Source: Candidatus Omnitrophota bacterium
GTDB taxonomy: Bacteria; Omnitrophota; 4484-213
DNA: 14,669 nt
Assembly: GCA_003645805.1 (NCBI GenBank)
Contig: QNCL01000016.1
Location: 1-14,669, forward strand
Direction: 5' to 3'
This document shows, in pieces, positions 7,224 through 14,669 of this stretch. The notes under the pieces were generated by a model. The model searched no databases. It was not told where the DNA came from and saw only the letters and a program-made list of their open reading frames with translations. Each line of letters opens with the position of its first letter. The stretch's first letter is position 1. The position numbers and the translations under genes were made by a program.

Positions 7224-9530
7224 CTAAAAATCTCTGCTCATACTAAAGTAGAAATGTCCTTCCCTTTTTTCTCCCGGTTCGGGATCAAAACCATAACCAT
7301 AATCAAGTTTTATAGGACCGATGGGAGTACTGATGCGCACTCCCACCCCTGCTCCCTTCTTTAGATCGCAAAGATCAATATCTCTTGTTTTCTCCCAAAC
7401 ATTTCCCATATCATAGAAGATAGCCGCTTTTATCACATCCTTCACCAAAGGAAATCTAAGTTCGACACTCGCCAGCAATATCGACTCTCCTCCTATCGGT
7501 TTTCCATAAAGACGCGGACCAACCTTCCGGTATTTATATCCGCGAATAGTCCCTCCACCTCCTGCATAAAAACGCTCATAAATAGGAACACCCGCATCCT
7601 CTCTATCGCTCGCCAGACCTGTCATCATTCGCACTTCTAAAACCAGATCTGAAAATTTACTCTCCCTGGGAGGAGAAAAGAACTGGCTCATCTCAGCCAC
7701 ATACTTGTTGAACTTTTTATCTCCGCCCAACCCAGCAAACTCCAGTGAGTTGCTCAATACATTTCCCTTATGAGGGTCTATCTTGCTATCTCGTGTATCA
7801 CGGATAACCTGAAAGGTTAAGGAACTCAGAATGTTTCTCCCTTCTTCCCTGGTAATATCCTCTATCTTCAGACTATCTCCGCTGATACTGCTGATTTCTA
7901 CCTCCTCCAAACAATAGAGAAAACTCCAGCGCCATATCTTATTAAACGCCTTGCTAATTCGGATATCTCCTCCTTTTCTCCCTTCATCATAATCCTCCCT
8001 TTCCCAGGCACGATTATACAAATCAAAGCCTACAGAGAGAGGCTTCCCTCCAAACCAGGGTTCGGTAAAACTCAATAAATAATCACTTCTTGTTCTGCCA
8101 AACTCTGCTTTTACTCTTAAATCCTGCCCACCTCCACTGAAAGTAGGAAAATTATTGATATCAAAATTGCTCTGGGCTATCTCTATAAACCCAATTCCTT
8201 TATCCACAGAACTATATCCTCCTCCAAAACTAAACTCTCCTGTCTTAGCTTCCTTCACTTTAATAACCAAATCCTTCCTGTCCGGTAATTCGCTATCTTT
8301 AATCTCATAATCTACCTCCTCAAAATACCCAAGGTTCTTTAAGTTCCTCAAACTTTCCTCTAACTTTTTCCCATCAAACCTCTCTCCGGGAAAGAGGTTA
8401 ATCTCTCTTCTAATTACCACATCCTTGCTGATCACATTCCCTTTAATATCGATGCGATTAACATAAAAAGGTTCTCCTTCCTTTATCTGATAGAGGATAT
8501 CTATCTTGCTCGTTTCTCTGTTTAGGAGAGTTTGTGGAGAGATAGAAGAAGATAGATAGCCTTTATCAAAATAGAGTTTACCAACCCGCCACACATCTCT
8601 TTCGAGTTTTTTCTCTGTAAATATATCTCCTGGAAGAAGTTTTAACTCTTTACCTATCTCTTCTTTGCTTAAAGCCTTATTTCCCTCAAGCAGGACTCTA
8701 CCTACCTTATACCTATTTCCTTCTTTGATCTTGAGGGTGACAAACACTTCTCCTTTCCTATTATAGGAAACAATAGGGGTTATCTGAACATCTGCATACC
8801 CTGCTTCCCGGTAGAGTTCTTCTAAACGCTGGATATCCTTCCTTAGCACATCTTCTTTAAGTATTCCAGAGTTAAACAACCATTTCTTTCTTGTCCTTAA
8901 AAGTTTCAATATTCTCCTATCTGAGAACTCCTTGTTCCCCTCTATACAGATGTCTCTAACATACATCCTTCTACCTTCATCGATCAGAAGATGAACAATC
9001 GCCTCATTCCTCTCTTTCTCAACCTCTACCTTTTGCTTTATAGTGCAAAGATAATACCCTCTCTGCTTATAAACCTCCTCTATTTCCTTGACTACCTTCT
9101 TTAACTTAGCCTTATCTATGGGCTTGTTGATAAGATCCTCCTTCCTAAGGAGGCTGTCAAGATATCTCTTGCTAAATACCCTGTTTCCTTCTATTAGTAT
9201 CTGAGTAAGCACAGGTTTTTCTTTCACTTCAATTACTATCTCCACTCCCTTTTCCTTCACAAAGGACTTTATCCTCACATCTTCAAAATAACCAGTTTTA
9301 TAGAGTTGTTTGATATCTTTATTTAGAAGAGGTAGAGAAAATTCTCCTCCTGCTTTAGAGTTGATATGGGAAAGGATAAAAGTATCTGATATTTTCCTGT
9401 TTCCTTCTATCTTTATTCTCTGAATAACCTCTTTCTCCTCTCGTTCCTCTTGGGAGTGCGAGAGTCTTATATCTATCAGAAAAAAAAATAGAAGAAAAAA
9501 CAAAATACCTATCTTTTTAATTTCGGGCAT
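7224..9530 (-). CDS. bamA: BamA outer-membrane protein assembly factor
   Basis: A 768-residue Omp85-family insertase, the core of the BAM complex that folds beta-barrels into the outer membrane. A very hydrophobic signal peptide covers residues 1-26. Five POTRA domains follow, each opening with an I-x-G-N strand: about 35-104 (IKIEGN), 106-186 (ILIEGN), 188-272 (ICIEGN), 273-352 (VLLEGN) and 355-430 (IDIKGN). The 16-strand barrel occupies about 432-768. It contains the family loop motif, here TIRGY (661-665, usually VRGF/Y), and ends in phenylalanine, the usual barrel recognition signal. No good ribosome site precedes ATG 9530; only GTGAAG is present. A run of nine T's on the coding strand lies in the signal-peptide codons. 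It precedes skp by 52 bases. Confidence 0.97.
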   Translation of the reverse strand: MPEIKKIGILFFLLFFFLIDIRLSHSQEEREEKEVIQRIKIEGNRKISDTFILSHINSKAGGEFSLPLLNKDIKQLYKTGYFEDVRIKSFVKEKGVEIVIEVKEKPVLTQILIEGNRVFSKRYLDSLLRKEDLINKPIDKAKLKKVVKEIEEVYKQRGYYLCTIKQKVEVEKERNEAIVHLLIDEGRRMYVRDICIEGNKEFSDRRILKLLRTRKKWLFNSGILKEDVLRKDIQRLEELYREAGYADVQITPIVSYNRKGEVFVTLKIKEGNRYKVGRVLLEGNKALSKEEIGKELKLLPGDIFTEKKLERDVWRVGKLYFDKGYLSSSISPQTLLNRETSKIDILYQIKEGEPFYVNRIDIKGNVISKDVVIRREINLFPGERFDGKKLEESLRNLKNLGYFEEVDYEIKDSELPDRKDLVIKVKEAKTGEFSFGGGYSSVDKGIGFIEIAQSNFDINNFPTFSGGGQDLRVKAEFGRTRSDYLLSFTEPWFGGKPLSVGFDLYNRAWEREDYDEGRKGGDIRISKAFNKIWRWSFLYCLEEVEISSISGDSLKIEDITREEGRNILSSLTFQVIRDTRDSKIDPHKGNVLSNSLEFAGLGGDKKFNKYVAEMSQFFSPPRESKFSDLVLEVRMMTGLASDREDAGVPIYERFYAGGGGTIRGYKYRKVGPRLYGKPIGGESILLASVELRFPLVKDVIKAAIFYDMGNVWEKTRDIDLCDLKKGAGVGVRISTPIGPIKLDYGYGFDPEPGEKREGHFYFSMSRDF

Positions 9531-9586
9531 TGCTTCACAAGCAATCTTTAGCAGAACCTTTTAGAAAAAGTCTCTCCGAATTGTTC

Positions 9587-9832
9587 TTACTCCTTGCGCG
9601 TATTTCTCTCCAAGTTTATCAGGAGTTGGATTATCTCGCTGATTGTGTAGAAGTAGACAAAACTCAACCCTCCATAAAGAACAAAGCCAGCAAATATTCC
9701 CAAATCTTGCACTCCTTGTCTGGGAATCATCCAGATCCCGACAATTCCTCCTAAAACTCCTACTATTGCTGAAATCCAAGCAAAGACCTTCAATATCAAT
9801 ATAGCGACAGGTAAAATCTTATAATCTTTCAT
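9587..9832 (-). CDS. Small two-helix membrane protein, unknown function
   Basis: An 81-residue protein I do not recognise by family. Two hydrophobic segments are visible, about residues 7-35 (glycine- and isoleucine-rich, with a short break at W19) and 44-62, followed by a charged end (SEIIQLLINLERNTRKE). This last stretch resembles the tails of many small bacterial membrane proteins that end in an E-x-x-T-R pattern. An ideal AGGAGGTGA ribosome site stands before its ATG, so it is a real gene, and the overlapping 72-codon frame at 9561-9779 is not. It lies 36 bases after the ROK regulator and 56 bases before bamA. No function is assigned. Confidence 0.8.
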   Translation of the reverse strand: MKDYKILPVAILILKVFAWISAIVGVLGGIVGIWMIPRQGVQDLGIFAGFVLYGGLSFVYFYTISEIIQLLINLERNTRKE

Positions 9833-9835
9833 CTC

Positions 9836-9844
9836 TCACCTCCT
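9836..9844 (-). promoter_or_regulatory. Consensus ribosome binding site of the small membrane protein
   Basis: Minus strand AGGAGGTGA, a full match to the 16S anti-Shine-Dalgarno, just upstream of ATG 9832. It settles the reading frame in this short region. Confidence 0.85.
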
Positions 9845-9868
9845 CTAATTTTCCTCTGCAAAAGAAGG

Positions 9869-11086
9869 CTATGCAGAGATAAACATCTGACGAAGGGCAA
9901 GATTAGATGCCCCTATTGCTATTACCTCTTCTCCTAAATGTGCGGGAACAATTTTTACCTTCTTCAGAGAATGATTGAATGACCACTTACGCACTGTCTC
10001 TTTGATAGAAGAAAGAAGAAACTCTCCTGCTTTCTCTATCCCTCCACCAATAATCACTAACTCCGGGTCTAAGAGATTAATAAGATAAGCAAGACGAACC
10101 CCTAAACTCCTTCCTGTCCTCCTTATCAACTCCTTTGCCAGAGCATCGTTCTCCTCGGCAGCCTGAATAATTATCCTCAGATTGACATTCTCTATCTTTT
10201 TCTTTGCCAACTTAAGAATCTGCGACCTCTTGCCTTTTTTAAGTGCCTCCTTTGCTCTTTCTATAATCCCGAAGTCTAAGTTCCAGCGGTAGAAAGGATT
10301 ATCCTCTACTGTCGGTTGGGTAGAAAGAAGAGAATTCTTTTCGGGATTATAGATACTCAACTCTCCTGCACTTCCGGTAGCCCCTCGATAGAGCTCGCCA
10401 TTGGCAATTATACCACATCCTACCCCGGAGTAAATATAGATTGCGTTCTTCACTGCGGGAAAGTATAACCACCATTCTGCAAAGGCGGCAGCAGTAGCAT
10501 CATTTTCCACTACAATAGTAGAAGGATTGAACTCATTTTTTATCAATTCCTCTAAAGAGAGATAGACAGAAAGATAGGCAGGTCCGATGCGCGAAGGCCA
10601 GTGAATAAGCCCATTTTCGTAGTCTACAATCCCACCTATCCCTATTCCTACCCCGCTAATATCCTTCTGCTTTATCTTGGCTTTCTTTATTAACTCCTTC
10701 GCTAACCTGAAGGCTGAGATAAGAATCTTGCGGATATCTACCTCCTTTATCTCCTCCTTTCCTTGCTGAAGCACCCTTCCTTTAAAATCTATTACTACCG
10801 CTACCACACTCTTAAGATTAACCCCTATTCCCAGAATATAAGCCCTTTGAGGATTGAGTTGGAGTAAGGTTGCCGGGCGCCCCCCAGTAAACACTTCTCC
10901 CTTTTCCAATATTATCTTTTTCTTGAGCAGATTCTGCAGATAATTGGAAACGGTGGGAAGATTCAAACCCGTATGTTTGGCAATCCCTGCCAGACTCATT
11001 CCTCCTTTTCTTCTTATCGTTTCCAAAATAAGCAAAGTTCTCTTTTCCTGCTCACTTAACCCCTCCACCCGAATTCTCTTGCTCAC
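9869..11086 (-). CDS. ROK-family transcriptional regulator (NagC/XylR type)
   Basis: A DNA-binding regulator with a sugar-kinase-like sensor domain, 405 residues from the chosen start. An N-terminal winged helix-turn-helix occupies about 10-75 (LAGIAKHTGLNLPTVSNYL), with the wing GRPATLLQLN. The ROK domain follows: a first phosphate loop region (ILGIGVNLKSVVAVVIDFKG, lacking a kinase-like DxGxT), GIGIGGIVD, the sugar-site VVENDATAAAFAE and LVIIGGGIE. The usual ROK zinc site is missing: after AGEL the sequence runs SIYNPEKN instead of GH, and there is no CxCGxxGC motif. The start is most likely GTG 11086, because AAAGGAGGTGA lies just upstream and overlaps the alternative GTG 11092. It sits between an outer-membrane barrel and a small membrane protein, with a glycoside hydrolase further upstream, so a sugar effector is plausible. 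The specific ligand cannot be read. Confidence 0.9.
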   Translation of the reverse strand: MSKRIRVEGLSEQEKRTLLILETIRRKGGMSLAGIAKHTGLNLPTVSNYLQNLLKKKIILEKGEVFTGGRPATLLQLNPQRAYILGIGVNLKSVVAVVIDFKGRVLQQGKEEIKEVDIRKILISAFRLAKELIKKAKIKQKDISGVGIGIGGIVDYENGLIHWPSRIGPAYLSVYLSLEELIKNEFNPSTIVVENDATAAAFAEWWLYFPAVKNAIYIYSGVGCGIIANGELYRGATGSAGELSIYNPEKNSLLSTQPTVEDNPFYRWNLDFGIIERAKEALKKGKRSQILKLAKKKIENVNLRIIIQAAEENDALAKELIRRTGRSLGVRLAYLINLLDPELVIIGGGIEKAGEFLLSSIKETVRKWSFNHSLKKVKIVPAHLGEEVIAIGASNLALRQMFISA

Positions 11087-11088
11087 CT

Positions 11089-11099
11089 TCACCTCCTTT
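11089..11099 (-). promoter_or_regulatory. Ribosome binding site of the ROK regulator
   Basis: Minus strand AAAGGAGGTGA, an extended perfect match to the 16S 3' end. GGAGG is five bases from GTG 11086, while GTG 11092 lies within the site itself, so 11086 is the better start. Confidence 0.8.
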
Positions 11100-11116
11100 A
11101 TGAGTTGATGGCTGGC

Positions 11117-13735
11117 TTAGAACTTCTGAGTATAAAATATCCTCACCAAGTGCTGGGTATCCAAGACAGCGTGGGAATAGGGAATATATTCTGGTTCCGA
11201 ATATACCCCCAAATCTCCATACTGCAGGCTCAGGGTAGCATCAGGGTCTATGTGATAGATTATCTCTGCATAGAGATTGTGATGACCCTCCACCTCTTCT
11301 TCTCCGTTATCAATATACTGATTAAGATTGGCGACATATGAGTAGCGATAAACAAAACGAGTGCTCAACTTAGAGTTGGGTTTGTATTCTATCTCCAGAC
11401 CATCGTAGGTTAGTTCATCATAGTAGTAATCATCTGCTATGCGATTGGCAAACTTAAATTCGTTGGTGGTATGGTCAAAGGTTAAGGTAATCTGGGAAAA
11501 AGGCTGGTAGATAACCCTTGCTTTGTAGATATTATAATGGGGATAAGGAGGTTCAGGATTAGCAGATACCCAACTATATAAATCATCGGGAAAACTCGGA
11601 TATTCATTGGTATAGGTATAGATAGCCTCGGTAGTCAACCAATCTGTCCATTCATATCTTAGACCAAAAGCGGTTCGGTCTACAGAGAGATCTCTTCCTT
11701 CGGAATCCTCGGGTTTGTCCTCATAGATATAAACAATCTTTGATTGCAGATTGTCCAGGATATCATACTCTATCTCCGAACGATAAATAGCCTCAATAAA
11801 CTCATCATCGGATACACGATGAGCATTGCGGTAGTTGAACAAAGGTCTTATCCTTCCCTCAAAGAACCTGGACCTTAAAGTAAGCCCATATACCTCCCGG
11901 TCAATATCCACACTATCTCCTAAACGCACCGCTTCATCTTGGGGAGAGCGAGGGAAGAAAGAGAGATACCTGCCCCACGCCTGGTCATCACGGGTATAGG
12001 TATAACTGGCCAAAGGAGCATAGAAATCCTCTCCCAAGCGGGTATAGGAAAAATCAATATCTAAGGGAATATCCTCATAATAGTAGGCGGGAAAGAGGGT
12101 AGGAATCTTGGTAGTAAGTTTTAGTTTATAAGCATCATCCTCTTTTTCTTGCTCATGGACACTACTGAGAATATTTTCTTTCCTCTTGCTTCGGGCAATC
12201 TCTGCACTAAGCACAGTATTCTCAAAGGAATATGGGCTATATTGAATATCCAGACCTCCTGCCCAAGCATATGCATCTCTGCTTCCCTCTACATAGCCAA
12301 CCCTTCCTGTCTGGGTAGTACCTATCTGCCACTCCTCTGAGAGCCGATATCTTGCCCTTAAAGCCATTGGAAGAGCGTTTAACTCTGAGTAATCCTCCCA
12401 AACATCCAAAGGGGTAGCAATAGTACTCTCCAAACTGAAATCTCCGTATTCCGGGTCTCCAAAAGCAAGACTTACTCCTCGCAATCTCCTTAACCATTGA
12501 TGTTCACTATCCTCAGTATACCAATCCTTCTTCCACTCTCCGCTCTCCCAGCCTGTAGCGGTATACTCCTGCCCCTGTTCCCAGTAGTCTAACCAAGGGC
12601 TTGGTTCCCAGTATATATGGTGATTGGAAAGCCCTAAGGGATCATCCGAACTGAGTGCTTCTTCTTGCCCGCCAAAAGGAAAAACCTTCATCTTCCAGGC
12701 ATCACCCTTATACTCTACCCAGAGACTACGCACAGGTCTGTATTCAGAAGAAAACTCATAATCTGAGATTGTGCCGAATGAATCTGTCCATCCCTTTCCC
12801 AGCTCATCAGACCAACTGGCGGATAAAGATGTAGGAACTATCTTCCCTCCCTCCACTTTAATCTCGGGAATATCGATTACATTTCCTTTATGCGTTCTTA
12901 CTGTCTGCGGGATAGTGGTTTCTAAATTACCCCAGTATTTCAATTGAATGTCTGCATAATCACTTTTATCAGCGTTATATATCCTGAACTCCGGAGTCCT
13001 TCCAATAAATGACCAAGGGTCATTGACTATCTCCATTCCGAAACTCCAGTTTTCAGAGAGGGCAGCATCTACATTCACCTTCAGACGATTATAGATTACC
13101 GGGTCAAAGGTGTTAAACCGCAAATCTCCATACAGATATCGCCAATTGTTCTCCTGCCAGTCAGCATCTGCCTTCTTCCATTCCACCTCTCCATCACTAT
13201 AAACTCCTAAACCTATGCGATACTCTCCGCTTATCCTCACGGGATAAATGGCTTTGTTCAGTAAATCCACAGCCTCCTTTTGCTTCCTTGAGATGTCCTC
13301 CACCTGAAAATAGTGAGCAGGTTGAGTAAACTCGTAGATACTCTCCTTTTCTTTGCCTGGAAAAGGAGAAAGTAGAGATTCTGTTTGCTCTATCTGCTTC
13401 TCTATCTTCTCTTCTCCCTTTCTCTGCTCAACCTTCCTCTTTTTCTCTCTGCGCACTTTCCTTTTTTTCTCTCTCTCCTCCATCTGCCTCTCTATCTTCT
13501 CTATTTTGACTAAATATCTTCGGGCAATCTCACAATCCTCATCAATCAACAAGGCTTTCTTAAATGCTTCCTTCGCCTTGCCATACTCTGTTTGCTCATA
13601 AAACTTTATCCCCTCTTCACAGTAGTAATCTACAACTCCTCCTTCCCATCCCTTCTCTAAAAAGGCATAAGCAACTCCTTTAAAGAAAAAGGAAAGAATA
13701 ATGATAAATATTATCCAAACCCAAGACTTTCTCAC
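11117..13735 (-). CDS. Outer-membrane beta-barrel protein with N-terminal TPR and coiled coil
   Basis: An 872-residue exported protein. A signal peptide covers 1-24 (ends VAYA). A TPR-like helix pair lies at about 36-70 (EEGIKFYEQTEYGKAKEAFKKAL), then a Lys/Arg/Glu coiled coil at about 76-118. From about 168 to the end the sequence is rich in Tyr, Trp, Asp and alternating hydrophobic strands, as in large outer-membrane barrels, and it finishes YTQKF with a terminal phenylalanine suited to BAM recognition. I do not recognise a named porin family. The start is GTG 13735; a GGAGGTGA nine bases upstream is made from the last codons and stop of the glycoside hydrolase gene, implying coupled translation. 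The ROK regulator follows 30 bases after its stop. A role in sugar passage is only suggested by these neighbours. Confidence 0.8.
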   Translation of the reverse strand: MRKSWVWIIFIIILSFFFKGVAYAFLEKGWEGGVVDYYCEEGIKFYEQTEYGKAKEAFKKALLIDEDCEIARRYLVKIEKIERQMEEREKKRKVRREKKRKVEQRKGEEKIEKQIEQTESLLSPFPGKEKESIYEFTQPAHYFQVEDISRKQKEAVDLLNKAIYPVRISGEYRIGLGVYSDGEVEWKKADADWQENNWRYLYGDLRFNTFDPVIYNRLKVNVDAALSENWSFGMEIVNDPWSFIGRTPEFRIYNADKSDYADIQLKYWGNLETTIPQTVRTHKGNVIDIPEIKVEGGKIVPTSLSASWSDELGKGWTDSFGTISDYEFSSEYRPVRSLWVEYKGDAWKMKVFPFGGQEEALSSDDPLGLSNHHIYWEPSPWLDYWEQGQEYTATGWESGEWKKDWYTEDSEHQWLRRLRGVSLAFGDPEYGDFSLESTIATPLDVWEDYSELNALPMALRARYRLSEEWQIGTTQTGRVGYVEGSRDAYAWAGGLDIQYSPYSFENTVLSAEIARSKRKENILSSVHEQEKEDDAYKLKLTTKIPTLFPAYYYEDIPLDIDFSYTRLGEDFYAPLASYTYTRDDQAWGRYLSFFPRSPQDEAVRLGDSVDIDREVYGLTLRSRFFEGRIRPLFNYRNAHRVSDDEFIEAIYRSEIEYDILDNLQSKIVYIYEDKPEDSEGRDLSVDRTAFGLRYEWTDWLTTEAIYTYTNEYPSFPDDLYSWVSANPEPPYPHYNIYKARVIYQPFSQITLTFDHTTNEFKFANRIADDYYYDELTYDGLEIEYKPNSKLSTRFVYRYSYVANLNQYIDNGEEEVEGHHNLYAEIIYHIDPDATLSLQYGDLGVYSEPEYIPYSHAVLDTQHLVRIFYTQKF

Positions 13736-13744
13736 CCTTTAATC

Positions 13745-13752
13745 TCACCTCC
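13745..13752 (-). promoter_or_regulatory. Ribosome binding site of the barrel gene formed by the end of the hydrolase gene
   Basis: Minus strand GGAGGTGA, nine bases before GTG 13735. Its bases belong to the final Trp and Arg codons and the TGA stop of the hydrolase reading frame, which ties the two genes together. Confidence 0.75.
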
Positions 13753-14669
13753 ATAATCTTTGCAATTCATAGTATGCCTTGCGGGGAATGCGTTTATCCA
13801 ACCCTACTTCTCTCTTCTCAAGAGCAACAATTCCCCACCATTCCTCATTCATATTTTTTCCTCCCGAGGCATCAAAGTAATAACTTCCATTTGCCCAACT
13901 ACCTTCTGTATTGTGCACTGCATAGCCATTTCTATCCCACTCATTGTGTTTCCACCATTCATCTGTCCACTCAAATACAAAGCCTCCCCAACACCCTGCA
14001 GGGTCAAGATTCTTCTCTATCTCCTTCCATTGACTGCTTAAAAACAGAGCCTGATTCTCCTCATCCTCTTTATTAAGGAAGGCATTATAGGCATCACATC
14101 CAAACTCTGAGAAGAAAAAAGGCTTCCCCATCTTTTTTATCTGCTCGAAGAGGTTTCCAAAGGAATTGCCTCGATAAACAGTGATAGCCAAAAAGTCAAC
14201 CTCAGGGATAAGATCTTTGCCTACATCTAAAAAACTCAAATCTGCATTCCCTAAGGCTACTGGCCGTTGGTCAATTTGATGAATCTTTTTGGCTAACTGG
14301 TTAACAAACCTGTAATAGACCTCTGCTTTCTTCTCAGCGAGTTTGTATTTATTATGTTCAGCCTTTAAGCCTTTGGGATTCCATACTCTGATTTCATTAT
14401 CAAAACAGCGATTATTCTCGTTCCCCAAGATCCAAAGGCAAACTCCCGGCTCGTCTTTCAAAGCCTCTACCATCCCCAAAACCTCCTTTTCTATCTTCTT
14501 CTGAAAGCGAGAGTCGGTATAGTCCAGATATCTTTCCCAGAACCCGAGATGATGCCCTACAGCACTGCAGATTTTATATCTCTTATACAGAAGATGGATC
14601 AATCTCTTTGTTTGCTCAAGATCCTTACCTGGCTGATAAAAGCGCACTACATTCACTCCTGCTTTCGCC
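13745..14669 (-). CDS. Glycoside hydrolase, TIM-barrel (GH2/GH5-like, clan A type), 5' end off window
   Basis: The C-terminal 307 codons of a glycoside hydrolase. The frame stays open to the window edge, and the first residues read AKAGVNVVRFY, a typical early strand of clan A barrels, so the true start lies outside; GTG 14656 is probably not it. The likely acid/base glutamate is E84 (counted from the first complete codon) in LWILGNENN, and the likely nucleophile E188 in FFFSEFGCDA, about 100 residues apart as expected. Trp-rich GGFVFEWTDEWWK and the terminal WGIVALEKR with PRKAYYELQRLW resemble the end of GH2-type catalytic domains. Substrate cannot be told from this fragment. It is the first visible gene of the run and its stop overlaps the ribosome site of the barrel gene. 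Confidence 0.85.
   Translation of the reverse strand, partial: AKAGVNVVRFYQPGKDLEQTKRLIHLLYKRYKICSAVGHHLGFWERYLDYTDSRFQKKIEKEVLGMVEALKDEPGVCLWILGNENNRCFDNEIRVWNPKGLKAEHNKYKLAEKKAEVYYRFVNQLAKKIHQIDQRPVALGNADLSFLDVGKDLIPEVDFLAITVYRGNSFGNLFEQIKKMGKPFFFSEFGCDAYNAFLNKEDEENQALFLSSQWKEIEKNLDPAGCWGGFVFEWTDEWWKHNEWDRNGYAVHNTEGSWANGSYYFDASGGKNMNEEWWGIVALEKREVGLDKRIPRKAYYELQRLWR

Noticed and set aside
9531..9586. A terminator between the small membrane protein and bamA
   Set aside because: Only a five-pair A/T stem (CTTTT with AAAAG) is visible; it is too weak and has no clear U-run after it.
9561..9779. A 72-codon minus-strand frame overlapping the small membrane protein
   Set aside because: It lacks a good ribosome site and membrane or domain features, while the overlapping 81-residue frame has an ideal site and two hydrophobic segments.
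9869..11092. The ROK protein as a glucokinase
   Set aside because: It has an N-terminal winged helix and lacks the DxGxT nucleotide loop and the zinc motif.
12237..12497. An 86-codon minus-strand frame
   Set aside because: It lies wholly within the barrel gene in another frame and shows no independent start signal.

Overview
The window is a tightly packed stretch of a Gram-negative (diderm) bacterial genome. All eleven genes lie on the minus strand, so they are transcribed from right to left. No gap between genes exceeds about 56 bases, and several stop codons sit inside or beside the ribosome binding site of the next gene. It therefore reads as one long operon or a chain of coupled operons. 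Lipid A genes, BamA, Skp and a secretin show that the cell has an outer membrane with lipopolysaccharide. Arg is mostly AGA/AGG, the coding strand is purine-rich, an LpxC-FabZ fusion is present, and a Tad pilus locus adjoins it. Together these suggest an uncultured lineage such as Omnitrophota or a relative, but this assignment is a low-confidence inference.

From the upstream (right) end: a partial glycoside hydrolase with a TIM-barrel-type catalytic pair (13745-14669); a large outer-membrane beta-barrel with an N-terminal TPR and coiled coil (11117-13735); a ROK-family transcriptional regulator (9869-11086); and a two-helix membrane protein (9587-9832). These four could be a sugar-responsive uptake and degradation module. 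Next comes the envelope-building core: BamA (7224-9530), the Skp/OmpH chaperone (6686-7171), LpxD (5606-6634), an LpxC-FabZ fusion (4243-5595) and a parvulin-type lipoprotein foldase (3357-4232). BamA, Skp and the foldase handle outer-membrane protein folding, while LpxD and LpxC-FabZ make lipid A precursors and supply acyl chains.

The downstream (left) end starts a Tad/Flp pilus locus with CpaB (2511-3356) followed by a CpaC/RcpA-type secretin (1-2508). The secretin is the most unusual object in the window. It is a single uninterrupted frame of at least 836 codons. After a normal secretin core it continues into a long charged coiled coil, then a clear TonB/TolA-type C-terminal domain, then a second very long Arg/Glu/Lys helix that runs off the window. 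A pilus secretin carrying a TolA-like periplasmic arm is the best candidate here for an undescribed system.

I saw no RNA genes, CRISPR arrays, insertion sequences, attachment sites or convincing terminators. No promoter could be supported.
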